Shown here: piece by piece, positions 22,907 through 30,759 of the stretch
How the letters are laid out: each line of letters starts with the position of its first letter
Position numbering within the stretch: position 1 is the first letter of the stretch
Origin: a virus
Length of the DNA: 60,352 bases
Strand: one strand, 5' to 3'
Virus record (IMG/VR): IMGVR_UViG_3300044568_003480
Span: 1 to 60,352 of that record
Position numbers and translations under genes: made by a program
Notes under the pieces: generated by a model
What the model was told of the DNA's origin: nothing
The model's input: the letters and a program-made list of their open reading frames with translations, nothing else
Databases searched by the model: none

Positions 22907-23710
22907 TTAATCTCTTTCTATTCCTATGAAATCGCATGCGTTGCGAAATATTTTTTGGCTTACTGTGAACTGCGCGTCCGCATGACTATATCCCTCACCT
23001 GGTTTGGGTGATGATGCATGCCAGCTGTGACCTATCGATACGCTACCATCATACACTACGTTGTACCCGAGGTGACGAGCAAAATATGAGCACCAAGTTT
23101 CCTCATAATAATGAGGCGTTGGCAGAAAGGCCCCCTCTGCATCGGGGTACATTTGTCTATACTTTTCATTATTAGCCATTGCATTCCACACTTCTCTTCT
23201 TACGAAGTAAGCTGAACCAGAAACCGTGACACAGTTAACCCTATCTTTATAGAGTGTATCTTCAGGATCGCTTTGTCTCCAGCCACGATGCTTTGGTGCT
23301 GTGTTAGTCCCGACTATTCCAGCATGCACTATGAGCCCATCCTCATCTCTTTGCTTTGGGCCTAGAACATGTATGTCTGGATTATCGTCGAATATTTTTT
23401 GCACTTTAATTAGATCGCTAGTTGTCATCCAAACATCAGCATTAAGCAGACAAATTATATCAGAGAAAGAATGCTTTGCCATCATATTACAGGCCGCGGA
23501 GTATCCTACGTTTCCATTCTTCCAGGCTCTAGTAATATAATACTTATTTATATTAGACTCTAACCAATCCCAGCTATCGTCAGACGAACCATTATCACAT
23601 ATGTTTAAGTGCCAAACTTGATCAGTCCCGGCGACATCGCTGTGTAGTGTGTCGAGAAATCTTTGGAGCATTGGTCTAGTATTGTAGTTGACTACACATA
23701 AATCTATCAT
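22907..23710 (-). CDS. family 2 glycosyltransferase (rhamnosyltransferase-like)
   Basis: 267 aa. IDLCVVNYNTRPMLQRFL, 'NICDNGSSDDSW', 'NGNVGYSAACN' and LLNADVWM (D92) are classical GT2 motifs for binding nucleotide-sugar; 'YYEETWCSYFARHLGYN' with later acceptor region follows. It resembles wall or O-antigen rhamnosyltransferases. As one of three sugar-transfer genes in the window, it may build a glycan on virion protein or DNA. Confidence 0.85.
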   Translation of the reverse strand: MIDLCVVNYNTRPMLQRFLDTLHSDVAGTDQVWHLNICDNGSSDDSWDWLESNINKYYITRAWKNGNVGYSAACNMMAKHSFSDIICLLNADVWMTTSDLIKVQKIFDDNPDIHVLGPKQRDEDGLIVHAGIVGTNTAPKHRGWRQSDPEDTLYKDRVNCVTVSGSAYFVRREVWNAMANNEKYRQMYPDAEGAFLPTPHYYEETWCSYFARHLGYNVVYDGSVSIGHSWHASSPKPGEGYSHADAQFTVSQKIFRNACDFIGIERD

Positions 23711-23711
23711 T

Positions 23712-23957
23712 TTAAAATCTTTCTATATTTGATTCTTGTATGACCATTGCAAAGGCATCTTCTGCGTTTATTCCGTGATCCATGAACTCACACATGCTTT
23801 GCATTTTTCTATTCACATCTTCTTCTAAAAAGAATTCTTTTAACCTATTTTTATATTGATCAAGGGAAGTTTTATTTTGGATCTGCTTTATACTTTGCCT
23901 ACTGAAAAAACAAGATGCAGCGGCGACAGTCAATAAACCCAATATGAATGGCTTCAT
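23712..23957 (-). CDS. small membrane-anchored protein, 81 aa
   Basis: MKPFILGLLTVAAASCFFSR gives an N-terminal hydrophobic segment with a Cys that could be a lipobox (weak), then a charged helical region. I start at 23957, because the longer frame begins inside the upstream gene. Function unknown. Confidence 0.6.
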   Translation of the reverse strand: MKPFILGLLTVAAASCFFSRQSIKQIQNKTSLDQYKNRLKEFFLEEDVNRKMQSMCEFMDHGINAEDAFAMVIQESNIERF

Positions 23958-23958
23958 A

Positions 23959-24195
23959 TTACCACTCGTCTTCATCGTTTACATCTCCCGTGTACTTGTT
24001 CTCGGCAATTGCTTTAGTGGCTTCTTCGCTGATCTTTAAAATCTCTAAACGTTCTTTATCGTCTTTGATAGTTGAAGCTAGGTGTATCAAAGCTGTTGAC
24101 ACCTGGAACATTTGCGCAGCGTCTAGTACTAGATAAGTTTGTCCAGACAAAAGCTTAATATTAATCTTTTTTTTATCTATTTGTTTCTTAGCCAT
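23959..24195 (-). CDS. hypothetical protein, 78 aa
   Basis: MAKKQIDKKKINIKLLSGQT and then helices (LDAAQMFQVSTALIHLA, DKERLEILKISEEATKAI), acidic end. I used the ATG at 24195, not the longer 24246 frame, because the first 17 residues of the longer one are low-complexity and overlap the neighbour. No family. Confidence 0.65.
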   Translation of the reverse strand: MAKKQIDKKKINIKLLSGQTYLVLDAAQMFQVSTALIHLASTIKDDKERLEILKISEEATKAIAENKYTGDVNDEDEW

Positions 24196-24199
24196 ATTA

Positions 24200-24463
24200 T
24201 TATGCTTCTTTTTTTGCTGCTCTTTTTGGTTTCTCTGGCTTGTCATCTATATCATACCCGCCTAATTCAGAATGCGAACCAGAATATTTATATAGACAAA
24301 TGTTATCTGAATCTGGTTCAAAGGTCACAAAAAATATATTCTTATCTTCTTCCGTCAACCCCTCTGGTGGAGATGACTCTAAAGCTATCTTAGGATTAGA
24401 GCAGCCATAAACTTGGCTATGATTTTTATAAACAACAATATAATTTAACTTAGAAGCTGGCAT
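24200..24463 (-). CDS. hypothetical protein, 87 aa
   Basis: A beta-rich N-terminal part (LNYIVVYKNHSQVYGCSNPK), acidic middle and a Lys/Ala tail (KPKRAAKKEA). Start overlaps the stop of the two-helix membrane gene. Function unknown. Confidence 0.65.
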   Translation of the reverse strand: MPASKLNYIVVYKNHSQVYGCSNPKIALESSPPEGLTEEDKNIFFVTFEPDSDNICLYKYSGSHSELGGYDIDDKPEKPKRAAKKEA

Positions 24464-24633
24464 TATAAACCTAATATAATTATATAACCAGCAGCAAATG
24501 CTGACATGAGTGCTACTGCGCTTGAAATAATTTTTACATTTTTATTTTTTGATACCTGATTTAGTATCTGCATACCCATGCTCCAATTAATTAATACAGA
24601 AAAAATAATACAAAAAAACAAATCTTTAAACAT
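24463..24633 (-). CDS. two-helix membrane protein, 56 aa
   Basis: MFKDLFFCIIFSVLINWSMG and a second hydrophobic stretch (AVALMSAFAAGYIIILGL) separated by a basic loop (NQVSKNKNVK). I choose the ATG at 24633, in the overlap with thyX (stop 24626), over an earlier in-frame ATG. It may be an anti-holin or a membrane-modifying protein; no evidence decides. Confidence 0.6.
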   Translation of the reverse strand: MFKDLFFCIIFSVLINWSMGMQILNQVSKNKNVKIISSAVALMSAFAAGYIIILGL

Positions 24634-25330
24634 TTCTAATATCCACCAATCCACCAATGCTAACAGGGAACTCTGGCTGTATCAACGATAACACAGCTCT
24701 AGCATAATCTCTAATCTCTACCTGTGAACCTTGGTCTAATCTTTGATTCAAAAATAGGGCAACAGATTGCAAACTACAAGTCCACCTATATATAACATAC
24801 ATGCCATAGGCTGGCAAAAATAATCTTGCTTGCTCCGCAGCTACGCCATTATCCATCGCCATTGCATACAATGCCTCGCCCTGTTCTATGTATCTATTTA
24901 GCTCGTCAGTCAACACAGAGCCGATCCAAGGGCCTATAGGACCGCCTGAGCCCTGCTTCTTATTGTCTGGAGCTAAACGCCATTCATCTAAGTTTGGCAC
25001 ATAAAACTCTGGTTCAATTGTTACATATCTTCTAGAAGATTCATTCCAAGAATCCATAGTGTGGTCAGAGCCAACAACATATTTCCAATGTTGACGGGCC
25101 ACCATCAGAGGAGCTTTAAATTCGAACGTTGCAAAGGCGTGTCTGAAAGGGGACATGTGATTTTCTCTAATTAAAAAATCTATAAGCTGTACATCTTTTT
25201 TGTCCAGCTCTAAAGATTCTTTAGCAAAAGAAGCGCGAGCTGCGTTGACAACAGATAAATCGCTACCCATTGTATCAACAAGTCTTACATAACCCTTATC
25301 GAGAACTTGAATTGTATTTTTTAAATTCAT
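24626..25330 (-). CDS. thyX: FAD-dependent thymidylate synthase
   Basis: 234 aa. The ThyX-type segments are visible: SVVNAARASF, SPFRHAFATFEFKAP, ARQHWKYVVGSDHTMDSWNE (the 'RHR-x7-S' motif as R79-Q-H81), SRRYV, and 'EQARLFLPAYGMY'. It makes dTMP from dUMP with NADPH and folate. Together with NrdJ and a dNMP-kinase-like gene it supplies dTTP. An extended -10 box 6 nt before the ATG and no ribosome site indicate a leaderless mRNA. The gene has a complete length for the family. Confidence 0.92.
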   Translation of the reverse strand: MNLKNTIQVLDKGYVRLVDTMGSDLSVVNAARASFAKESLELDKKDVQLIDFLIRENHMSPFRHAFATFEFKAPLMVARQHWKYVVGSDHTMDSWNESSRRYVTIEPEFYVPNLDEWRLAPDNKKQGSGGPIGPWIGSVLTDELNRYIEQGEALYAMAMDNGVAAEQARLFLPAYGMYVIYRWTCSLQSVALFLNQRLDQGSQVEIRDYARAVLSLIQPEFPVSIGGLVDIRNV

Positions 25331-25336
25331 AGATAT

Positions 25337-25345
25337 ATTATATCA
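25337..25345 (-). promoter_or_regulatory. extended -10 promoter, leaderless thyX
   Basis: TGA-TATAAT on the minus strand, six bases (ATATCT), then ATG. It lies in the 23-nt gap between nrdJ and thyX, so thyX can be transcribed apart from nrdJ. Confidence 0.6.
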
Positions 25346-25353
25346 CCAGATTA

Positions 25354-27459
25354 TTATTTAGTGTTATCCTTTATGAATTTAATTTCACACGCATCTGTAG
25401 TGCAATATCTTTCGCCTATAGCATCTGCTGCCATACCTGCATATACGCCAGTTAAATCTATTGGGAATAGTTTTAATCCTGCTTCTATGTACTCCTCTTC
25501 TGTTATTTGAGTGTAAGGCATCTGGGGATAGGTGTCATTACCACTCGGCAAGAAGGAAACAGTTTTTAGCTGTCCATCATACATATGGAGAACTGTCCCC
25601 ACATGCTGAGCTTCTTTATCTTTATCAAAAGATATAGTTACGGAAACAGAATTGTCTGACCAGTATCGCTGTGCTGTTGCTGCAAGCGACATCTTTTCAA
25701 AAATTGTTACGTCACGCTCTGCTCTTGCCGCACTTGATTTAATCGGGAAGTAAACTACCGAAGTTGTTTCAGGTGATTCAGATGCTGGTTCGACTCTATA
25801 GTTAGCCATCTTAAACAGTGGCAGCATCGGGTCATCACTAGAGAATCTAATTGTTCTATTAAAGAACTTTCCACCCGGGGTCCAGTGAACTCCAGGAGAC
25901 TCACCAGCAAGAATGGAAACCGTACCGGAAGGCTTAATGGTCGTCATCTTAATCGATTCACGAATGCCAAGCCATTCTGAATATACGTTGTCGTAACGCT
26001 GCACTGTTTTGTACCCCTGGTCCATCCAATCACGCAAGGCTGGAACACCAACTCTGTCTGCGAAGTTTGCTACGCCAGACATAGACGCACCTATGCGACG
26101 ATTACGTTGCATGATAGCGTTTGTTTCTTCCCAGTGAGTAGGAAGAAGGGTGACCGTCTTAGCATAGAGATAGGCAAACTTTAATGTACGCTTGTAGTCT
26201 TCAAGATTGTCGTGTCGGTTTAGATAGGTCTCAACAAGTGTACAGCACTCGTATGACTCTAGGGACTGTTCTGCGCAGGGGTTGTACCCTGCTACTCTGT
26301 GGTCTTTGTTGTTTGGTGGATCAGCCAATCTACCATACTTGCGAGACATATCTAGCCAAATAACTCCTGGTTCACCATTGAGAGAAATCCCCTCAACAAT
26401 ACTAGATAGGTCTGCCCCAACTGCAGTTTCTACAGAATTATTTGACATCCAACCCCAACCAGGATTACTTGGATTGTAGGAGTTACGTTCTGGAAAACGT
26501 TCTGGATTCTTCAAATTCAAAAATTCTTCATCATCTAAACGCCCAATTAAAAGCTCTGCGGAACGACGTACGTTGCCAGACACCACGCATACGCCAATAA
26601 CATTACCTATGTCTGCTATATCTGTGCGGGTAAGCTTTTCGCCTTTGCGACCATCAAACATTCTTCTAATGTGATCATGGAGCTTCTCTAGTGGCTCATG
26701 GCCTGCAGCTACACCACCAAAAGTTTTGATTGGGGTACCAGCTGGTCTTATGGATGTGTAATCAAACCCAATAGCTTCTTGATCTGGTTTAAGATATGAG
26801 TTCAACAGTGCGGCTGTTGAATCAACCCAGCCTTCTCTTGTGTCTGCAATAACAACAGCACTTGATGCCTCATTCTTTTTCGGTTCATATATAATAAAAT
26901 CTTTATCTGCACCTTTATTGTCAAACCCAACGCCAACGCCAAGCATTGATGCTTCCATCAAGAATGCAAAAGGTTTTGCTGGGTTAAACTTGTTCATTTC
27001 GCCAGTAGAAACAAACGCACAGTTCTGCAGTGCTGCAGAGTTTTTTTGTACGTTAACAATGTTTGTACCCATTGCCCACAGTCCTCGACCAGGGGGCGTC
27101 CACTTAAGATTAAATAGTCTATCGAAAGCTTCTTTAGCCGAAGCTTGTGCCTTGGCGTCGTTCCAAGGCAAACGGTTTTTCTTGCAATGATCTTTTTGAA
27201 GAGAATACATTCCATTTATTACGCGCTCGCAAACGTCAGACCAAGACTCTTTTGTGCCATCCTCTTTCAATCTAGAGTACGTGCGCAAGAATGTTATTTC
27301 CCCAACTGAGTTACCGCCCGCGTCCCTATACCCAAAAGGAGCAATAGCGTTTTTATATCCTGATACAAAATCGTCTGTTAACTTAAAAGAAAACATTGAT
27401 GATATTTTATTCGGGATAGGGGTTAAATCTGGGTTACCGTTTTCAATTTCGTCTGGCAT
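25354..27459 (-). CDS. nrdJ: adenosylcobalamin-dependent ribonucleotide reductase
   Basis: 701 aa, class II monomer type. Reading N to C: SAALQNCAFVST (active-site Cys region), 'GEPGVIWLDMSRKYG', NPCAEQSLESYECC (radical-site N-x-C-x-E), 'KPSGTVSILAGESPGVHWTPG' (substrate loop) and C-terminal YCTTDACEIKF (thiol pair for thioredoxin). It reduces ribonucleoside triphosphates using coenzyme B12, so the phage depends on host B12. AGGAGCG precedes the ATG. Confidence 0.94.
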   Translation of the reverse strand: MPDEIENGNPDLTPIPNKISSMFSFKLTDDFVSGYKNAIAPFGYRDAGGNSVGEITFLRTYSRLKEDGTKESWSDVCERVINGMYSLQKDHCKKNRLPWNDAKAQASAKEAFDRLFNLKWTPPGRGLWAMGTNIVNVQKNSAALQNCAFVSTGEMNKFNPAKPFAFLMEASMLGVGVGFDNKGADKDFIIYEPKKNEASSAVVIADTREGWVDSTAALLNSYLKPDQEAIGFDYTSIRPAGTPIKTFGGVAAGHEPLEKLHDHIRRMFDGRKGEKLTRTDIADIGNVIGVCVVSGNVRRSAELLIGRLDDEEFLNLKNPERFPERNSYNPSNPGWGWMSNNSVETAVGADLSSIVEGISLNGEPGVIWLDMSRKYGRLADPPNNKDHRVAGYNPCAEQSLESYECCTLVETYLNRHDNLEDYKRTLKFAYLYAKTVTLLPTHWEETNAIMQRNRRIGASMSGVANFADRVGVPALRDWMDQGYKTVQRYDNVYSEWLGIRESIKMTTIKPSGTVSILAGESPGVHWTPGGKFFNRTIRFSSDDPMLPLFKMANYRVEPASESPETTSVVYFPIKSSAARAERDVTIFEKMSLAATAQRYWSDNSVSVTISFDKDKEAQHVGTVLHMYDGQLKTVSFLPSGNDTYPQMPYTQITEEEYIEAGLKLFPIDLTGVYAGMAADAIGERYCTTDACEIKFIKDNTK

Positions 27460-27467
27460 CTGCGCTC

Positions 27468-28166
27468 CTAATTGCTAATTTTTTTTATATATTTAGAATT
27501 TGTTTTTTCAATCTCTGTGTTTTTAATTTTCAGAATATCCTGTAAAGAGTATACCTTGTGTATTTCTCTTTCAAAGAAATAACCACTTCTCCAATTAAAA
27601 ACATTATTAATATTTTTCTTATGATTAACAAACATATTGCAGACCACAGCACCGCCGTAGGACTTAACGATGTTTGACAACTTAATCTTTAGCCCCTCTA
27701 CACTAAGAGTTTCTAAGTCTTCATTTTCTCTAGCTTTTTCATAAAGCCAATTAAATGCTTGTCTACCCAAGGGAGATATATCTATTGGATCTATGACTCC
27801 TAATAGTATTGCCTTATTCCTATTCTTTGCTATCTCAATATCTTCTTTAACAACTTTTTTAAAAATATCAAACCAGTCTTTTTCATTAAACTGAACCCAA
27901 GCTGTACACCAAAATAAAAGATTTTCTGGGGGAGATGGGACTTGGCTTTTTTCAGTGTAAGGAAGTAGCACTGCACAGCTGATAGCTCTTTTCATGAAAG
28001 CTTTTCTTGAATCTACGTCTTTAGATTTTGATCCTGATATTTCCCAGAGTTTATTTATATTTTTTTTCCAATCTGTTGGACCTAAAAATATGTTTAAATA
28101 TTTTTCTGCGACCTCCAACGGTATGGTGTCTTCCTGAATAACTTTTTCTAGAATATCTAAAGACAT
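27468..28166 (-). CDS. hypothetical protein, 232 aa
   Basis: A mostly helical protein: MSLDILEKVIQEDTIPLEVA at the start, an aromatic middle (LLFWCTAWVQFNEKDWFDIF) and 'NWLYEKARENEDLETL'. Phages often have such unknown helical proteins beside nrd genes. AAAGGA precedes the ATG. The terminator at 28213-28247 lies upstream. Confidence 0.65.
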   Translation of the reverse strand: MSLDILEKVIQEDTIPLEVAEKYLNIFLGPTDWKKNINKLWEISGSKSKDVDSRKAFMKRAISCAVLLPYTEKSQVPSPPENLLFWCTAWVQFNEKDWFDIFKKVVKEDIEIAKNRNKAILLGVIDPIDISPLGRQAFNWLYEKARENEDLETLSVEGLKIKLSNIVKSYGGAVVCNMFVNHKKNINNVFNWRSGYFFEREIHKVYSLQDILKIKNTEIEKTNSKYIKKISN

Positions 28167-28211
28167 TTATAATCCTTTATAAAACTACTAAAACTCATAA
28201 AAGAACCGTAT

Positions 28212-28276
28212 AAAAAGATCATCCCGCTCGAAAGAGCGGGATGATCCTTACGCACTAGTGAGCGTCGGTTTCCGTG
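28212..28276 (-). ncRNA. candidate small RNA (about 65 nt)
   Basis: An extended -10 box (TGG-TATAAT, 28283-28291 complement) lies 30 to 60 nt upstream of the terminator stem and no gene lies between. If used, it would give a ~65-nt RNA ending in the terminator hairpin; it also contains the short palindrome CACTAGTG. No -35 is seen. Evidence is only promoter plus terminator. Confidence 0.35.
28213..28247 (-). terminator. intrinsic terminator after the 210-aa structural gene
   Basis: A perfect 13-bp stem (GATCATCCCGCTC / GAGCGGGATGATC) with a 4-base loop, followed by TTTTTAT on the minus strand. It separates the virion-protein unit from the nrd unit. Confidence 0.9.
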
Positions 28277-28329
28277 ATACTGATTATACCACAGTAGCCG
28301 TGCGGCTCATGCTATGTTATTCGATTTTA

Positions 28330-28962
28330 TTACAATGCTTTTGCTGATGGAACACCTTTGTATTCTTTTGGATGTGCTCTACCGTAAATTGTGGTATCGT
28401 TAGCTTGCCCATAATTAGCGGTGAATACTTTTGTGCTAGCAACACCTTGGGCATCAAACGGTCTGAACAAACCAAACGATGCTGGCGCACCTTGTGCTTC
28501 AGTTCTTGGGCCATGACCATAACCTGCTGGCATAACTTCTGCTGCTGCAACGCCGTCGAATATGAAGTTACTATAGGAGCCGTAGTACAGGCTTCTCTTA
28601 GCGTGGCCGCCATTAAGAGCTCTTGCTCCCGCGATGCCTCTGTATTCAAGTGGGCGGTATCTTGCACCTTCGTATGTTGCTGTGCCGTCTGCGAATGTTC
28701 CGGCCAAAGGTGTTGTGCCAGCATAAAGTGTTGAGCCGGTGAACAGTTGTGACATAAGAACGTTACCAGGACGAGCTCCAGTTCCGGGGATATACGCATT
28801 ATCTGGTGCGCCTGTAAGCAATTGGCTTGTATTGTACAGTGGGTAGTACGAGTATGTGCCTTTGCCTTTTGCTTTGCCGGTGAGAGTGTAATATGGATTC
28901 ACCATATCATTGGTGTTTTGGCCTCTCAAAACAGGTCTTGGACCAACGTAAAATGTAGCCAT
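28330..28962 (-). CDS. repeat-containing putative virion protein, 210 aa
   Basis: MATFYVGPRPVLRGQNTNDM..., rich in Gly, Tyr, Ala. Degenerate repeats of about 35-40 residues end in 'EYRGIAGARAL', 'FDAQGVASTKVF' and 'EYKGVPSAKAL'. It lies at the head of its own unit: AAGGAG before the ATG, promoter upstream, terminator downstream. Such an arrangement is common for abundant virion proteins, for example a decoration or tube subunit. No fold recognised. Confidence 0.75.
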   Translation of the reverse strand: MATFYVGPRPVLRGQNTNDMVNPYYTLTGKAKGKGTYSYYPLYNTSQLLTGAPDNAYIPGTGARPGNVLMSQLFTGSTLYAGTTPLAGTFADGTATYEGARYRPLEYRGIAGARALNGGHAKRSLYYGSYSNFIFDGVAAAEVMPAGYGHGPRTEAQGAPASFGLFRPFDAQGVASTKVFTANYGQANDTTIYGRAHPKEYKGVPSAKAL

Positions 28963-29005
28963 TATGTAATCTCCTTATAGAAACTTGATGCCTATATAGT
29001 AAAAT

Positions 29006-29035
29006 TGTATATGATTTTTCGAACTTTTATTTCAA
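29006..29035 (-). promoter_or_regulatory. probable promoter of the 210-aa gene
   Basis: TTGAAA (29030-29035 complement) and TATACA (29006-29011 complement) are 18 bases apart, about 45 nt before the ATG. A second -10-like TACTATAT lies nearer, so the true start is uncertain. Confidence 0.5.
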
Positions 29036-29044
29036 AAATAAAAA

Positions 29045-30334
29045 TTAAGCTTCATCCAAAGTATCATAATCGATAATCAGATCTGACAATACTGGAGCTG
29101 TTTTATCCTCAAGAATATTAAGAGTGATCTCTATCCACACCTCTGTTGAGGCACCGGGGTTAGATGTGCTATAAGCGGCGTCTATAAGCTCGTTACCGCC
29201 GTCAAAAGGATAGATTACCCTATACGAGAAAGCCTGAGACATTAACGATCTAGGGACGTTATATATAACGGGATCAACACTGTTTATTGAGCTTATGAGT
29301 TTGCCAACTGGAGCCTTAAAGTTAATTATTGTTTTTCCAGAAGAAGCAAACTTATCGTACCTTATGTCCAGGTCTGACAAGCCATATGTATATACATATT
29401 TGTTCAGCTCTTTAAAGTAATTTTGTTGGCGCAATACAACTCTTACGGCGGTCATGTCTAAATCTGGGAAGTAGAAGCATAGCGGACCAGAATTCGTGAT
29501 CTCGTCAGAGCCATCTACCACCCAAGCTCCAGGGGGAACATTGCCGATAGCTTCAACTTCTCCATCATACAAAGAACTGAAATTAAGTGGAGTCCAACCA
29601 TCCGCAGATGTTAAGGTTGGGTTCACCTTGTTTGTGTATTCTATAGAATAAACATTAACAGAATGCATTGGATAAGGGTTTAGCTTTATGCAGTTTGTTT
29701 TTAATGACCCAGTGAACTCTGCAGATATTTTGCAGTAGAAAGTTAACTGAGCTGCGCCTAATGCATTACTGTCAGCAACAATAGTTCTACTCCAGATCTT
29801 AGTTGGATCATCTAAAATAGCATTATAGATTGGGGTTGTATTAACAATGGCCCCAGGTGTATCTACGCCGCCTAAGTTATTCTCTATGTTTGTTTTAAAC
29901 AAGTCAGATATAACTTGACCAACTGAAGAGTTATAAAATTTTATTTTTGAACTTGAAGCATTAGGTACTTTTGGCAGTGTAATAACATTATAGTGTGGGT
30001 CAACAGTGAGCAACTCGGTTGGTCCTATGGAGAAATCTGTACCGTTGAACTTGCTGTATTCTATTTGATTGAATGAATGTATAGATGTCTTCCCTCCGCC
30101 AGCTTCAAGTGCAGATATTCTATCGCTTAAATCATCTACGGCGTTGGCTAGCATAGATTGGTCTTTCAAAACTCTTTCAAAAGCCTGCTCTAATCTCGCG
30201 TCGATAACATTCGCTTTATTATAAAGATACAGAAGGTCTTGGTAATTTTCTTCTATCCTAGAATTATAATCGTTGCTATCTACCGGACCACCATATTGGA
30301 TGTTCCTCTTTTTGGTGTTCATTATGTCTGCCAT
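29045..30334 (-). CDS. tail fibre or baseplate-associated protein, 429 aa
   Basis: The N-terminal part (30-80) is a coiled-coil (RIEENYQDLLYLYNKANVID...), after which beta-strand rich sequence follows to the end. The pattern 'NKVNPTLTSADGWTPLNFSS' and 'LCFYFPDLDMTAVRVVLRQQ' resembles the carbohydrate-binding-like (discoidin-type) domains of the three larger proteins upstream. It is therefore probably an adsorption or fibre subunit. It overlaps nothing and starts 2 nt after the next gene's stop. Confidence 0.7.
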   Translation of the reverse strand: MADIMNTKKRNIQYGGPVDSNDYNSRIEENYQDLLYLYNKANVIDARLEQAFERVLKDQSMLANAVDDLSDRISALEAGGGKTSIHSFNQIEYSKFNGTDFSIGPTELLTVDPHYNVITLPKVPNASSSKIKFYNSSVGQVISDLFKTNIENNLGGVDTPGAIVNTTPIYNAILDDPTKIWSRTIVADSNALGAAQLTFYCKISAEFTGSLKTNCIKLNPYPMHSVNVYSIEYTNKVNPTLTSADGWTPLNFSSLYDGEVEAIGNVPPGAWVVDGSDEITNSGPLCFYFPDLDMTAVRVVLRQQNYFKELNKYVYTYGLSDLDIRYDKFASSGKTIINFKAPVGKLISSINSVDPVIYNVPRSLMSQAFSYRVIYPFDGGNELIDAAYSTSNPGASTEVWIEITLNILEDKTAPVLSDLIIDYDTLDEA

Positions 30335-30335
30335 T

Positions 30336-30740
30336 TTATCTACCGTTCTCTAATCTAATTACTTTTTTTTCAATTCTTGAAAGCACCGCTGACAACCTGT
30401 TGGCTTTGCTTAAAACTAAGTTCTTTTCTGATGCAGTATTTAAACCACTCATGTCTTTATAGTAAACTTTTATTGGAGTTAAATCATAAGATAGGCCATC
30501 ATTGGATATATCATACTCTGATAGATTATTTAATTTTCCTATAAAATTATTTTCAATGTTATCAATGGCTGTTTCTGTATCTGATAATGAATTATTTATC
30601 TTGTTTACATCTATCAAAAAAAAATTTAATTCCCTGTTTTCAGCAATGCTGTTTCTGTATCCTCTGTACGTCTGTCTAAATCTATTAAAGAATGGTTGGA
30701 ATAATTTGTTTTTAGCTTTGCTTGCGTAGGTCGTTGGCAT
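30336..30740 (-). CDS. small helical structural protein, 134 aa
   Basis: Highly helical and basic at the N-terminus (YASKAKNKLFQPFFNRFRQTYRGYRNS), then a coiled segment. It may link two tail proteins. GGAG precedes the ATG. It lies within the tail cluster, with no motif known to me. Confidence 0.6.
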   Translation of the reverse strand: MPTTYASKAKNKLFQPFFNRFRQTYRGYRNSIAENRELNFFLIDVNKINNSLSDTETAIDNIENNFIGKLNNLSEYDISNDGLSYDLTPIKVYYKDMSGLNTASEKNLVLSKANRLSAVLSRIEKKVIRLENGR

Positions 30741-30759
30741 AGTGTTGCTCCGGTATTGG

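Noticed and set aside
28248-28329. tRNA gene in the gap before the terminator
   Set aside because: Short complementary segments exist but no cloverleaf with a T-loop consensus could be built.
28317-28799. 160-aa minus frame overlapping the 210-aa gene
   Set aside because: It is fully inside another frame of the repeat protein, which has the promoter and ribosome site; its sequence is Gln/His-rich, typical of a shadow.
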